A stretch of 44,225 bases of DNA from Acidimicrobiaceae bacterium (GCA_027451285.1 DAIDJP010000014.1:1-44225); one strand, 5' to 3'. Positions 23,976-33,281 are shown, numbered from the stretch's first letter. Notes: generated by a model from the letters alone, not told the origin. Program-made: numbers and translations.

Positions 23976-25217
23976 TTGTCGTTGTCAGCCGAGGACACCT
24001 CACTAGAACACCATCACAACTCGAACGAGCCCGGCGTGATGGGCCAGGTCCGCAAGCTCTGGCGTGGCGACAGCGGCATGGTGCCGATCGTCCTGGGGCT
24101 CGCCATCCTCGTCGTGTACTTCCAGGTACGCAATTCGGTCTTCTTGTCGGCCGGCAACGTGACGAACCTCTTCGTTCAGGCCACCGTCTTCATCTTGTTG
24201 GGCATGGCGGAGATCTGGCTCCTGTTGCTCGGCGACATCGACCTCTCGGTCGGCTACACGATGGGCGTGGGCGCAGCGATCACCGTGATCCTCGTCGACC
24301 ACCAGTTCCACTGGCCGTGGTACGCGGCGTTCGCCGTCACCCTCTTGGCGACGACGGGCATCGCGACGCTCCAGGGGCTCATCGTCATCTTCTTCCGATT
24401 GCCGTCGTTCATCGTGACTCTGGCCGGCCTCTTGTTCTGGGAGGGCATGCTGATCAACCTCGTCGACCACCAGGGCATCGGTGGCTCGATCTCCAACGAG
24501 AACAAGGTCCTCTACAACCTCGTCAACGGCAACTTCACAACCCTGTTCACGTGGATCTTTATGGTCGTGGTGGTCCTCTTCATGGCCCAGTCCATGGTGC
24601 GCGCCGACCAGCGCCGACGCGCGAGCGGACTGGTGACGCGTGCGCGCATGGTCCTGGTGTTCAAGATCGGCGCGCTCGCGGTGGCCGGAATCGTGCTCGC
24701 GTTGCTCTTCAACGCCAACCGCGGCACGTTCATCGTCCTCCAAGGTATGCCCTACGCGATCCCGATCGACTTCGCGGTGCTCGCCGCGGGCAGCGTGATC
24801 CTCACCAAGACCAAGGCGGGGCGATACATCTACGCCATCGGTGGCAACAGCGAGGCGGCGCGCCGCTCGGGCATCAACGTCAATCGCTATCGCCTCCTGG
24901 CCTTCGCCCTGACGGGCCTGACGACGGGGATCGCGAGCCTGCTCTACGCCTCACGACTGGGCGGGATCTCGGACAACATCGACAGCTCGCTCGTGCTCTA
25001 CGCCGTGGCCTCGGCGGTCATCGGTGGCACCAGCCTCTTCGGTGGCCGAGGCAAGATGATCCACGCGGTCATCGGTGGCATCGTCATCGCGACGATTTAC
25101 AACGGGATGGCGTTGATCAGCATCGGACCGGCCACGCAGTACATGGCGATCGCACTCGTGCTGCTCGCTGCCGTGACCATCGACTCCATCGCGCGGCGCG
25201 GTAGCACGACGAACTGA
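23976..25217 (+). CDS. Xylose-type sugar ABC transporter, permease
   Basis: 413 residues and about ten hydrophobic segments, as in XylH/RbsC-type permeases (BPD_transp_2 family). Recognisable pieces are LLLGDIDLSVGYTMGVGAAI, FRLPSFIVTLAGLLFWEGM, YIYAIGGNSEAARRSGINV and GGTSLFGGRGKMIHAVIGG. A loop of about 30 residues between helices (VRADQRRRASGLVTRARM) is cytoplasmic and basic. I chose TTG 23976 because AAAGG lies 6-7 nt upstream and the longer frame overlaps the ATPase gene; this start is not certain. It ends 23 bp from the convergent menE. Confidence 0.88.
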   Translation: MSLSAEDTSLEHHHNSNEPGVMGQVRKLWRGDSGMVPIVLGLAILVVYFQVRNSVFLSAGNVTNLFVQATVFILLGMAEIWLLLLGDIDLSVGYTMGVGAAITVILVDHQFHWPWYAAFAVTLLATTGIATLQGLIVIFFRLPSFIVTLAGLLFWEGMLINLVDHQGIGGSISNENKVLYNLVNGNFTTLFTWIFMVVVVLFMAQSMVRADQRRRASGLVTRARMVLVFKIGALAVAGIVLALLFNANRGTFIVLQGMPYAIPIDFAVLAAGSVILTKTKAGRYIYAIGGNSEAARRSGINVNRYRLLAFALTGLTTGIASLLYASRLGGISDNIDSSLVLYAVASAVIGGTSLFGGRGKMIHAVIGGIVIATIYNGMALISIGPATQYMAIALVLLAAVTIDSIARRGSTTN

Positions 25218-25240
25218 GCGGTTGATCGGGCTCGGTAAGA

Positions 25241-26350
25241 CTAGAAGAGGTGGGCAAGATCCGAGCGTCGGACCTTGCCGTTCGAGGTGCGAGGTATCGC
25301 CGTCACGTAGCGGATCTCCTTGGGCTTGGCCCACGGTCCGATTCGTTCGGCGGCCACCGCGCGAAGTTCGTCGTCGCAGCGTGAGCCGTCCGTGACGACG
25401 AGGGCCACGACGCGCTCGCCCCACTCCTCGTCGGCGACGCCGGCCACCGCCACGTCGCGCACGACGGCCACGCTGGCGAGCGCGGCCTCGAGGTCCTCGG
25501 GCCAGACCTTTTCGCCCCCGGTGTTGATGACGTAGGCGAGACGCCCACGCACGCGAACTCGACCGGCGTCGACCTCGCCGGCGTCGCCCGTGGGGAACCA
25601 GTCGTCGCGTCCGTCGGGCCCGAGCGCGCGCGGACGCTCCGCGTCGCGATACGAGCGAAAGAGGGTGGGCGAGCGTACGAGGAGCTCGCCATCAACGCTC
25701 GCGACGTTGACGCCGGCCAGGGGGTAGCCGTCGTAGACGATCCCCGATCCCGTCTCGGTCATGCCCCAGGTCGTCACCACGTTCTCGGCCAGTTCGTAGG
25801 GTGGGCGCGCCCCGCCGAGGAGGACGGTCTCGTACCCCGAGAGGTCGTGGCGCGCCAGCTGGGTCCGCACGACGGCCACGTGGGTCGCGCCGCGCCGGGG
25901 TCCGTCACCGATGTCCTGGGCGTCGCCCCAGACGAGTGCGCCGTCGGCGAGGATCGCGCGAAGCAGCACGGCGAGCCCACCGATGTGGGTCGCGGACAGG
26001 CACGGGTACCAGACGGGCGCCGCTTGGTGGCGCAGCGCCGATTGCGTCATCGCGGCGCTCGCCACCAGTGCGTCCCAGGTCAGTTCGGCCGCCTTGGGTA
26101 CGCCGGAGGATCCCGACGTGAGCATGACGAGTCCGACCTCGGCGTCGACCGGTCGACCGCCGCCAAGGGTGATGGGCCCGGATCCGTCGTCGAGCTGGGT
26201 GGCGCCCAGCGCACTGATCTGCGCGTCGCGCTGGCGAGGTGACAGGCGCCGGTCGAGCACGCAGATCGCACGTCGTGCGTCGACGTGGCGACGAAGCGCG
26301 GCTTCGAGGTCGGGGCCGAGGTCGATGTCGAGGGCGATGAGCTCAGACAC
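25241..26350 (-). CDS. menE: MenE, o-succinylbenzoate--CoA ligase
   Basis: 369 residues of the acyl-adenylate (ANL) superfamily, short like other actinobacterial MenE. Motifs: TSGSSGVPKAAELTWDAL (phosphate loop), WGMTETGSGIVYDG, PTGDAGEVDAGRVRVRGR with the adenosine-binding Asp, and near the C-terminus RTSNGKVRRSDL with the catalytic Lys. It activates o-succinylbenzoate with ATP and CoA for MenB. The assignment rests on ANL motifs plus neighbouring menB, menA, menH and menD, since ANL enzymes vary in substrate. GTG 26350 has TAAGGT 6 nt upstream, a leaderless layout. It is divergent from the SRPBCC gene. Confidence 0.88.
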   Translation of the reverse strand: MSELIALDIDLGPDLEAALRRHVDARRAICVLDRRLSPRQRDAQISALGATQLDDGSGPITLGGGRPVDAEVGLVMLTSGSSGVPKAAELTWDALVASAAMTQSALRHQAAPVWYPCLSATHIGGLAVLLRAILADGALVWGDAQDIGDGPRRGATHVAVVRTQLARHDLSGYETVLLGGARPPYELAENVVTTWGMTETGSGIVYDGYPLAGVNVASVDGELLVRSPTLFRSYRDAERPRALGPDGRDDWFPTGDAGEVDAGRVRVRGRLAYVINTGGEKVWPEDLEAALASVAVVRDVAVAGVADEEWGERVVALVVTDGSRCDDELRAVAAERIGPWAKPKEIRYVTAIPRTSNGKVRRSDLAHLF

Positions 26351-26356
26351 GCAGCG

Positions 26357-26362
26357 ACCTTA
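26357..26362 (-). promoter_or_regulatory. Candidate -10 box for menE, leaderless spacing
   Basis: TAAGGT on the minus strand exactly 6 nt before GTG 26350. Confidence 0.5.
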
Positions 26363-26398
26363 CGTCCTCGACAGATACTGTGATGCCAAAGGGGGGTC

Positions 26399-26797
26399 AT
26401 GGCGTCACTGCGACACGAACGGCGCATCGCGGCTCCGGCCGACGCCGTCTGGGACGTGGTGCGCCGCCCCGAGGGCATCGTCGCGTGGTTTCCCGGCATC
26501 GCGGAAGTGATCGTGGAGGGAACGACCCGCACGATCACCACGGCCACGGGACTGGTCATCCCCGAGCGCATCATGGCCATCGACGACTCGTTGCGGCGAT
26601 TCGCCTACACGATCACTGCTCCGCTGTACCGCTTCCACCTCGGCGTGATCGACGTGTTCGAGCTGGGTCCGTGCGACTCGCTCTGTGCGTATTCGACGAC
26701 GGCCGAACCGGACCTGCTGTGCCTGGTGGTGGCCGGGGCGACGGCGGCGGCGCTCGAGGAGATCGAGCGGTTGGCGTGCGCCGCAGGGAGATCCTGA
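26399..26797 (+). CDS. SRPBCC (START-like) small hydrophobic-ligand-binding protein
   Basis: 132 residues. The opening MASLRHERRIAAPADAVWDVVRRPEGIVAWFPGI is the typical start of the polyketide cyclase/dehydrase-like SRPBCC family (strand, then the helix with W..V and W.P), followed by alternating strands such as GTTRTITTATGLVIPERIMAIDDSLRRFAYTIT. The family binds small hydrophobic molecules or catalyses on them; the ligand cannot be read from sequence. An unusually strong AAGGGGGG site precedes the ATG. The stop overlaps the sulfatase ATG by one base, so these two form an operon within the menaquinone region. Confidence 0.82.
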   Translation: MASLRHERRIAAPADAVWDVVRRPEGIVAWFPGIAEVIVEGTTRTITTATGLVIPERIMAIDDSLRRFAYTITAPLYRFHLGVIDVFELGPCDSLCAYSTTAEPDLLCLVVAGATAAALEEIERLACAAGRS

Positions 26798-28356
26798 TGG
26801 GGCGCAAGATCCTCTTCATCACCACCGATCAGCAGCGCTACGACACGCTGGGCGTGCACGGCGGGATCGCTCGAACGCCGGTGATTGACTCACTCGCGGC
26901 CGCGGGCATCCGTTACGAGCGCTGTCAGCCGACCTCGGTGGTGTGCATGCCCTCGCGCGCCTCGATGCTGACGGGACAGTATCCATCGCGCCACGGTGCC
27001 TGGATGAACGGGGTGCCGCTCGCCGTGGACGCCCCCTCGGTCGCTGAGAACCTCAAGGACGCCGGCTACGCGACGGCTCTCATCGGCAAGGCCCACTTCG
27101 AGCCCTTCGTTGACCCCTTCGGGCGCTTCGTCGAGAACGCCCTCTCGAATCTCGGTGTGCCGACCGTCGAGCAGCGGTGGTTCGACGGGCGATTCGGGCC
27201 GCATCGCGGATTCGACTTCATGGAGTTGGCGACCCACGGTGTCGCCGGTCCCTTGCACTACGCGTCCTGGATGCGTCGCGAGCACCCCGACGCAGCGGGG
27301 GGCTTCTATCCGGTGCTCGACGGGGACTTGAACGTGAACGCCGCCGGGGGCGGCGAGACCAACGCGCCCCAGGTTGCGATCAATCCGGTGCCGCGCGAGT
27401 GGTACCACACGGACTGGGTGGCTGATCGCACGATCCGCTGGCTGAGCGCACAGCCCGACGACGCCGACTGGTTCTGCTGGATGAGTTTTCCCGACCCCCA
27501 TCACCCCTGGGATCCCCCGGCGGCCGAACGGTCGCGCATCGATTGGCGCGACGTGGAGTTGCCGGCGAACTATCCACGCTCGCGCGGCGAACGGGAGGCC
27601 ATCCTCGACGCCAAGTCGCGCCACTGGCGCGCCTGGTACGACGGCCGCCTGGTGAGCAACTACGAGGCACCGGCACACTGGGTGCCCGCCACCCTGACCG
27701 AAGATCAGGTGCGCGAGGTCAACGCCCTCAACGCCATCGAAGTCGAACTGATCGACGAGGCGATCGGGCGAGTCCTGGCGGCGGTCAGCGCGCGTGGCTG
27801 GTCCGAGGACCTCGACGTCGTCTTCACCACGGATCACGGGGAGTTCCAGGGCGACTTCGGATTGCTCTTCAAGGGCCCCTATCACGTCGACGCACTGATG
27901 CGCCTGCCGCTCATCTGGCGCCCCGCACCGGTGGCGCGCGTCGCGCCGGCGGTGGTGACGACGCCGGTCAGCCTGGTCTCGCTCGCGGCGACCTTTCTCA
28001 CCATCGCGCAGAGGCCCGCCCCGGCGTGGCTCGAGGGCGCCGCGTTGCCCGTCGACGACACCGGGAGCGATGCGGCCACGGTGACCGAGTGGGACTCGGA
28101 TCTCTTTGGCGTGAGTGTGCACGTTCGCAGCGTGGTCACCCGCGAGCATCTCTACACCGAATACCTGCCGGGAACGCTGCACGACGGCAGCGAAGGCGAG
28201 CTCTACGTCTTGGGCGATGATCCGCTCCAACGAGTGAACCGATTCGACGACCCCGCGCTCTCCGCGGAACGTGCCGAGTTGTCCGAGCGACTCCACGCGC
28301 ACGAGAACCGCCCAGGGGATCGCGCCACTCCCGGGATCCTGATGGCGCCCGTGTGA
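26797..28356 (+). CDS. Sulfatase / phosphodiesterase of the formylglycine type
   Basis: 519 residues of the alkaline-phosphatase superfamily. The N-terminus [16 protein letters not shown] carries the first metal Asp. CMPSR (Cys50) is the sulfatase motif whose Cys is converted to formylglycine. Further on are [18 protein letters not shown] and [13 protein letters not shown] with metal-binding Asp/His, and PLIWR. It resembles choline-sulfatase/arylsulfatase-type enzymes, but the substrate is unknown. No signal peptide is seen, so it should be cytoplasmic. No sulfatase-maturing enzyme is encoded nearby. The ATG overlaps the SRPBCC stop; the open frame before it is not coding. Confidence 0.87.
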   Translation: MGRKILFITTDQQRYDTLGVHGGIARTPVIDSLAAAGIRYERCQPTSVVCMPSRASMLTGQYPSRHGAWMNGVPLAVDAPSVAENLKDAGYATALIGKAHFEPFVDPFGRFVENALSNLGVPTVEQRWFDGRFGPHRGFDFMELATHGVAGPLHYASWMRREHPDAAGGFYPVLDGDLNVNAAGGGETNAPQVAINPVPREWYHTDWVADRTIRWLSAQPDDADWFCWMSFPDPHHPWDPPAAERSRIDWRDVELPANYPRSRGEREAILDAKSRHWRAWYDGRLVSNYEAPAHWVPATLTEDQVREVNALNAIEVELIDEAIGRVLAAVSARGWSEDLDVVFTTDHGEFQGDFGLLFKGPYHVDALMRLPLIWRPAPVARVAPAVVTTPVSLVSLAATFLTIAQRPAPAWLEGAALPVDDTGSDAATVTEWDSDLFGVSVHVRSVVTREHLYTEYLPGTLHDGSEGELYVLGDDPLQRVNRFDDPALSAERAELSERLHAHENRPGDRATPGILMAPV

Positions 28357-28363
28357 GGGACGA

Positions 28364-28369
28364 TAGCGT
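28364..28369 (+). promoter_or_regulatory. Candidate -10 box for menB, near-leaderless spacing
   Basis: TAGCGT, 7 nt before ATG 28377 and just after the sulfatase stop. No ribosome-binding site lies between. Confidence 0.42.
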
Positions 28370-28376
28370 GGTCCCC

Positions 28377-29270
28377 ATGGCTGACACTGTTATTCAGGGA
28401 CCCCCCTTCGACCCCGTCGAGTCGTTTCGCTCAACGCCGCTTCCCGCCTGGGAGGCTCGCGGCGAGTGGGTCGACATCCGTTACGAGGTGTCCGAGGGCA
28501 TCGCGCGGATCACCATCAACCGACCGGAGAAGCGCAACGCGTTTCGCCCCCAGACGCTCTTCGAGCTCGCGCGCGCCTTTGACATGGCCCGTGACGACAT
28601 CAGCGTGGGAGCGATCATCCTGACCGGAGAGGGTCCCGACGCCTTCTGCTCGGGAGGGGACCAGTCGATTCGTGGCAACGACGGCTACCTGGGCGATGAC
28701 GAGGTGGCCCAGCACGGCGTGGGCCGACTGAACGTTCTCGACCTGCAGATTCAGATCCGCCGTCTGCCCAAGCCGGTCATCGCCTCGATCGCCGGCTACG
28801 CGGTAGGTGGCGGGCACATCTTGCACCTGGTGTGCGACCTGTCGATCGCCGCGGACAACGCGCGCTTCGGTCAGACCGGACCCAAGGTCGGCTCCTTCGA
28901 CGGCGGATACGGCTCGTCGCTGCTCGCGCGCACGATCGGCCTCAAGCGCGCCAAGGAGGTGTGGTTTCTCTGCCGCCAGTACGACGCGGAGACCGCCCTC
29001 GAGTGGGGTCTCGTCAACACGGTCGTCCCCCTCGACGATCTCGAGCGCGAGACCGTCGCGTGGTGTCGTCAGATCCTGACCCTCTCACCGATTGCCCTGC
29101 GCATGCTCAAGGCGGGCTTCAACGCCGCCGACGATGGTCTCGCTGGGGTCCAGCAACTGGCCGGTGACGCCACCATGCTCTTCTACATGTCCGAGGAGGG
29201 CCAGGAGGGTCGCAACGCCTACGTCGAGCGGCGAACGCCCGACTTCTCCAAGTTCCCTAAGCGTCCGTGA
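28377..29270 (+). CDS. menB: MenB, 1,4-dihydroxy-2-naphthoyl-CoA synthase
   Basis: 297 residues of the crotonase superfamily. The MenB-specific features are [11 protein letters not shown] in the oxyanion loop region, the Gly-rich [38 protein letters not shown], and the C-terminal end [12 protein letters not shown], which is diagnostic against other enoyl-CoA hydratases. It closes the naphthoate ring from o-succinylbenzoyl-CoA. I chose ATG 28377 over the longer frame because TAGCGT lies 7 nt upstream, an arrangement seen at other genes here. The stop overlaps the menA GTG as GTGA. menE, which makes its substrate, is upstream on the other strand. Confidence 0.94.
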   Translation: MADTVIQGPPFDPVESFRSTPLPAWEARGEWVDIRYEVSEGIARITINRPEKRNAFRPQTLFELARAFDMARDDISVGAIILTGEGPDAFCSGGDQSIRGNDGYLGDDEVAQHGVGRLNVLDLQIQIRRLPKPVIASIAGYAVGGGHILHLVCDLSIAADNARFGQTGPKVGSFDGGYGSSLLARTIGLKRAKEVWFLCRQYDAETALEWGLVNTVVPLDDLERETVAWCRQILTLSPIALRMLKAGFNAADDGLAGVQQLAGDATMLFYMSEEGQEGRNAYVERRTPDFSKFPKRP

Positions 29271-30133
29271 GCGACGCGCCGGGCCGGGTGCGCCGCTGGG
29301 TGCTGGCCGCGCGCCCGCGCACGTTGCCGGCCGCGCTCGTGCCCGTCGTGCTCGGCGCCGGTCTCGTTCGACCCTCGACGATCTGCTGGGGGCTGAGCGC
29401 CCTGTGCGTGGTGGTGGCCCTCGCGCTGCAGATCGGCACCAACTACGCGAACGACTACTCCGACGGCCGGCGCGGGACCGACGAGCAACGCGTGGGGCCG
29501 TTTCGCCTCACCGCTTCGCGCCTCGTTGCGGCGTCGTTGGTGCGTCGTGCCGCGTGGCTGTGCTTCGCGATCGCGGCGGTGGCCGGTCTGGTACTCGCGG
29601 CGCGCACCTCGTGGTGGCTGGTGCCCGTGGGCGCGAGCGCCGTGGCGGCCGGATGGTTCTACACCGGAGGTTCGAAGCCCTACGGGTACTACGGGTTCGG
29701 TGAGCTGTTCGTGATGATCTACTTCGGCTTCGTGGCGACAGTGGGCACGAGCTACGTCCAGCACCGACAGATCGAGGGTTCCGCGTGGTGGTGGGGCCTG
29801 GCGGCGGGCGCCATGGCCTGTGCCCTGCTCGAGGCGAACAACCTGCGCGACGTCGAGGGCGATCGGGCGGCGATGAAGAAGACGTTGGCGGCGCGACTCG
29901 GACGAGAGCGGGGCGCCTGGCTGTACGCGAGCTTCGCGGTGCTCGTGGTGGTGGCACTTCTCGGCGCGCGCGCCTGGCTCGCCGCGGCGGTGGCGGCGGT
30001 CGTCTACCTGCCCGGGGTGCGCGTCGCCTTCTCGCCTCGACGGGGCCGGGAGCTGCTCGTCTTACTAGCGTTGTCGGCGCGCGCCCAACTGGCCGTGGGC
30101 GTTGCCGCGATCGTGGTCTTCGCACTGCGCTAA
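29267..30133 (+). CDS. menA: MenA, 1,4-dihydroxy-2-naphthoate polyprenyltransferase
   Basis: 288 residues of the UbiA family with about eight membrane helices. The two Asp-rich sites are [14 protein letters not shown] and [18 protein letters not shown], which bind the prenyl diphosphate through Mg2+. [15 protein letters not shown] near the start is typical of MenA. It joins the polyprenyl chain to 1,4-dihydroxy-2-naphthoate (or its equivalent) in the membrane. The GTG start overlaps menB by four bases. Its TAA stop shares four bases (CTAA) with the TAG stop of convergent menH. Confidence 0.93.
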   Translation: MSDAPGRVRRWVLAARPRTLPAALVPVVLGAGLVRPSTICWGLSALCVVVALALQIGTNYANDYSDGRRGTDEQRVGPFRLTASRLVAASLVRRAAWLCFAIAAVAGLVLAARTSWWLVPVGASAVAAGWFYTGGSKPYGYYGFGELFVMIYFGFVATVGTSYVQHRQIEGSAWWWGLAAGAMACALLEANNLRDVEGDRAAMKKTLAARLGRERGAWLYASFAVLVVVALLGARAWLAAAVAAVVYLPGVRVAFSPRRGRELLVLLALSARAQLAVGVAAIVVFALR

Positions 30134-30873
30134 CGCGCGAGGAACTCCTCGACGAGCCTTGCGCACTCCGCGGGCCGTTCGAGATGGGCCGCGTGTCCAG
30201 CTCCGTCGACCAGGGCGACTCGTCCGTCGCCCACCGCGCTCGCGATGGCCCTCGCCTCGGAGGTGAACTTCTCGTCGAGGGAACCGGCGAGGGCGAGGAC
30301 GGGCATCGCGAGATCAGCGAGGCGCGGCGAGAGCCATTCCTGTGTCCCGGTGCCCGCGAGACGTAGTGAGGCGGCGAGCCCGTCGACGTCTCGGCTGCGC
30401 GAGGACGCCTCGGCGTCGCGCAGCGTCGCGAACAGTGGCTGGGCGAGCCACTCGGCGAGGAAGGCGTCAGCGCCGATCTCCTCGACGCGTCGGGCGAGAC
30501 GCTCGTCGGCCTCGCGCCGCTGAGCGCGGGCCAGTGGATCCTCGATTCCGCGCGACGCGCCCAGCAGCACCAGGCGACGCACTCGGGACGGATAGGCGAG
30601 GGCCACGTGCAGGGCCACGCGAGCGCCGAAGGAGTACCCGCCGAGGTCGATCGGGCCGTCACCGAGAGCCTCCGCGACGAGGTCGGCGGCCTCGTCCAAG
30701 GTCGCGCGCACCGCGTGGGCGCTGCCATGGCCCGGCAGGTCGAGTGTCCAGACCTCGCGCGTACCTGTCAGAATGGATCGGTACTCGTGGGCCGAGGTTC
30801 GGGTTTGGGTGAAGCCGTGGAGCCACGCGAAGGGTGCGCCAGCGCCCTCGCGCTGGACGGTGAGGAGTGACAT
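30130..30873 (-). CDS. menH: MenH-like alpha/beta hydrolase (SHCHC synthase)
   Basis: 247 residues of the alpha/beta-hydrolase fold. WLHGFTQTR holds the oxyanion-hole region, GGYSFGARVALHVAL is the nucleophile elbow with Ser, RLVLLGASRGIED follows, and VDGAGHAAHLERP contains the catalytic His. The HGFTQT and GASRGI features resemble MenH, which makes 2-succinyl-6-hydroxy-cyclohexadiene carboxylate from the MenD product. The men gene context supports this, although alpha/beta hydrolases are hard to separate by sequence. ATG 30873 overlaps the start of divergent menD; TACGCT lies 8 nt upstream inside menD. Confidence 0.82.
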   Translation of the reverse strand: MSLLTVQREGAGAPFAWLHGFTQTRTSAHEYRSILTGTREVWTLDLPGHGSAHAVRATLDEAADLVAEALGDGPIDLGGYSFGARVALHVALAYPSRVRRLVLLGASRGIEDPLARAQRREADERLARRVEEIGADAFLAEWLAQPLFATLRDAEASSRSRDVDGLAASLRLAGTGTQEWLSPRLADLAMPVLALAGSLDEKFTSEARAIASAVGDGRVALVDGAGHAAHLERPAECARLVEEFLAR

Positions 30874-32525
30874 TGCAACAGAGCGTACCGAGCCCGAGCG
30901 CGGTCCAGGCGAGCTTCGCCTCGACTCTCGTGGACGAGTGGTTCCGCCACGGACTGCGCGACGTCGTGGTCGCACCCGGGTCGCGTTCGACACCGCTGGT
31001 GCTCGCGCTCGCGCGCGATGGGCGGCTCACGACGCACGTGCGTCTCGACGAGCGCAGCGCCGCGTTCTTCGCGCTGGGGCGAGCTCTGGCGACGCGACGA
31101 CCGGTGGCGATGGTCGTCACGAGCGGAACCGCAGCCGCCGAGGTCTACGCCGCGGTGGCCGAGGCCGACCAGGCTGGTGTGCCGCTGGTGATACTCAGCG
31201 CCGACCGACCCCCCGAGTTGCACCACGTGGGTGCGCCCCAGACGATGGACCAGCGCCAGCTCTTTGGCGCGAAGGTGCGCCTCTATGAGGAGCCCGGCGT
31301 CGCGCGCTGGGAGGCGCGCTCGTCGTGGCGGCCGTTGGCCAGTCGCGTCTACGAGCACGCCGCTGGTGCGACCGGGCGTGCCGGGCCGGTCCATCTCAAT
31401 CTCGCCTTCGTCGAGCCCCTCGTCGGTGAGCCGGCCGAGATACCCGCGGGACGCGGCGATGGGCCGTGGCGCACGTCGCGGCGCCGCGACAGCGTGCGCA
31501 GCGTGCTGTCGACTCGGGGTCGGATTCTCGGAGTCGTCGGCGCCGGGGTGTCGAGGGCGACCATCGCCGACATGGTGGCGCTCGACTGGGTCGTCCTCGG
31601 TGACGCCACCGCCCTGGGAACGCTCGCCTACTACGACGCCCTCTTGCGTGACGACGGATTCGCCGAACGCGTGCGACCCGACGTGGTGGTGCGACTCGGC
31701 GGCCATCCGGCGTCGAAGGTTCTCGCCGAGCGTCTCGTCGCCTGGGGCGCGCCGTGCGTCGCATTTGACGGTGCTGGCCCGGTCGCTGATCCGACGGGCC
31801 TCGTCGGCGAGATCCTCGGCGGTCTGCCCGATCCGTCCTCGGCTCGCGGGGACGCGGCGTATCGCGCGACCTGGACGGACGCGTCGACACGAGTGAGCGA
31901 GTTCCTTGAAAAGGATCGGCGTCGCGACGTGCTCGACGAGCCGTCCATCGCGCATTGCGTCGTCGCGGCCTGTGCGCGCCACGGGGTCAGCCTGGTCGTC
32001 GGGTCGTCGATGCCGGTGCGTGACGTGGAGTGGTGGGCGCCGTCTCGCCAGACCCCGACGTACGCGAACCGGGGTGTCAACGGGATCGACGGGGTCAACT
32101 CGACGGTCCTCGGCGTGGCCGCCGGCGGCGCGGCCATCGGGTTGGTCGGCGATCTCACCATGCTTCACGACGTGTCCGCGCTCGTCGACGGCCTGGGCGA
32201 CGCGGGAGGTCGCGCGGTCATCGTGGTGGCCGACAACGGGGGAGGGGGGATCTTCTCCTTCCTCGCCCAGGCGGCTGAGCCCGCCGCGACCTTCGAGCGC
32301 TACTTCGCGACGCCACGCCCCCACGACCTCACGGCCGTCGCCGCGGCGTTCGGTCATCGCGCGAGCCGGGTGACGTCGATCACGTCGCTCGAGCGCGCCA
32401 TCGACGGGGCCCTCGCCCATGAGGGGTTGAGCGTGATCGTCGCTCGGGTTGATCCTCCCGCGGCGAACGTGGCGCGTCACGGGGACCTCAACTCGGCGGT
32501 GGCGGCGCTGCTGGCGACGCCATGA
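30873..32525 (+). CDS. menD: MenD, SEPHCHC synthase (thiamine-diphosphate enzyme)
   Basis: About 550 residues. Motifs are APGSRSTPLVLALA, VVTSGTAAAEVYAAVAEAD with the ThDP-activating region, SADRPPELHHVGAPQTMDQ, and in the C-terminal domain ANRGVNGIDGVNST, LVGDLTMLHDVSAL and VVADNGGGGIFSFL, all typical of MenD. It joins isochorismate and 2-oxoglutarate. The start is uncertain: TTG 30873 sits 5 nt behind GAGGAG (30862-30867), whereas in-frame GTG 30867 overlaps that site. Either way the 5' end overlaps the start of menH on the other strand. The stop overlaps the next ATG (ATGA). menF (isochorismate synthase) is not in the window. Confidence 0.93.
   Translation: MQQSVPSPSAVQASFASTLVDEWFRHGLRDVVVAPGSRSTPLVLALARDGRLTTHVRLDERSAAFFALGRALATRRPVAMVVTSGTAAAEVYAAVAEADQAGVPLVILSADRPPELHHVGAPQTMDQRQLFGAKVRLYEEPGVARWEARSSWRPLASRVYEHAAGATGRAGPVHLNLAFVEPLVGEPAEIPAGRGDGPWRTSRRRDSVRSVLSTRGRILGVVGAGVSRATIADMVALDWVVLGDATALGTLAYYDALLRDDGFAERVRPDVVVRLGGHPASKVLAERLVAWGAPCVAFDGAGPVADPTGLVGEILGGLPDPSSARGDAAYRATWTDASTRVSEFLEKDRRRDVLDEPSIAHCVVAACARHGVSLVVGSSMPVRDVEWWAPSRQTPTYANRGVNGIDGVNSTVLGVAAGGAAIGLVGDLTMLHDVSALVDGLGDAGGRAVIVVADNGGGGIFSFLAQAAEPAATFERYFATPRPHDLTAVAAAFGHRASRVTSITSLERAIDGALAHEGLSVIVARVDPPAANVARHGDLNSAVAALLATP
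30882..30887 (-). promoter_or_regulatory. Candidate -10 box for menH inside the menD coding region
   Basis: TACGCT on the minus strand, 8 nt before the menH ATG 30873, lying within the first codons of menD. Spacing is slightly longer than in the best examples of the leaderless set. Confidence 0.3.
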
Positions 32526-33268
32526 TGCTCGCCACGCTGCCGGGCTCGCTGATCGCGGCCTTCCCCCTGGCCTTCGCCGCAGGGCTCGTGTCCTTCATCT
32601 CACCGTGCGTGCTGCCACTCCTGCCCGGCTACCTGGCCTTCCTGAGCGGCGCCGCCGGGCGGATCGAGGGTCGCGCGGGCCGGGGCCGGGCCCTGGCCGG
32701 CTCGATCGCCTTCGTGGTGGGCTTCGCCCTCGTCTTCGTGAGTTTTGGTGCCCTCTTCGGCGGGCTCGGTAGCGGACTCAAGACCCATCAGCGCCTGCTC
32801 GAAGAGGTGTTCGGCGTGGTCACGATCCTGCTCGGGCTGTTCTTCGCGGGCTGGTGGCCGTCGGGCTGGCTCCAGCGCGAGCGGCGCATTCACCATCTGC
32901 CGCGGGTGACGGTCCTGGGGGCGGCGCTGCTCGGCTTCACCTTCGCCTTGGGCTGGACTCCCTGCATCGGCCCGACCCTGGCGGCGATCCTGGGACTGGC
33001 GGCCTCGAGTTCGGGCGCGACCGCGCTGCGCGGTTCGATCCTCGCCTTCATCTACTGCCTCGGCCTCGGTCTGCCCTTCGTCGTTGCCGCTCTCGCCACC
33101 GAGTGGATGGCGGCGGCCTCGGGCTGGCTGCGCCGCCACGCGAAGGTGATCGGGCGCGTCGGGGGCGTGATGCTGATTCTGATCGGCGTGGCCGAGGTCA
33201 GCGGAGCCTGGCACGCCTTCGTGCTGTGGCTCCAGGTCCACCTGCCATCGTCGACGGCCCTGCTCTAA
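32522..33268 (+). CDS. ccdA: CcdA-like cytochrome c biogenesis / thiol transfer membrane protein
   Basis: 248 residues and six predicted membrane helices. FAAGLVSFISPCVLPLLPGYLAFLSG has the conserved SPCVLPL Cys and LGFTFALGWTPCIGPTLAAIL the second Cys (WTPCIGP); these two Cys pass electrons across the membrane in CcdA/DsbD-type proteins. Such proteins keep apocytochrome c or thioredoxin-like partners reduced on the outside. The gene overlaps menD by four bases (ATGA), linking respiratory quinone and cytochrome maturation. No ResB/ResC partners are present here, although actinobacterial CcdA often accompanies them. Confidence 0.9.
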   Translation: MMLATLPGSLIAAFPLAFAAGLVSFISPCVLPLLPGYLAFLSGAAGRIEGRAGRGRALAGSIAFVVGFALVFVSFGALFGGLGSGLKTHQRLLEEVFGVVTILLGLFFAGWWPSGWLQRERRIHHLPRVTVLGAALLGFTFALGWTPCIGPTLAAILGLAASSSGATALRGSILAFIYCLGLGLPFVVAALATEWMAAASGWLRRHAKVIGRVGGVMLILIGVAEVSGAWHAFVLWLQVHLPSSTALL

Positions 33269-33281
33269 AAGGGCCCGCGCC

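Noticed and set aside
26380..26796. N-terminal extension of the sulfatase frame
   Set aside because: This part overlaps the SRPBCC gene in another register and has no conserved sequence; the sulfatase fold begins at ATG 26797.
26890..28302. 470-codon minus-strand frame opposite the sulfatase
   Set aside because: No motifs; the sulfatase reading frame has the FGly site and metal ligands in the right order.
30768..32480. 570-codon minus-strand frame opposite menD
   Set aside because: Shadow of menD; low-complexity Arg/Asp/His-rich product.
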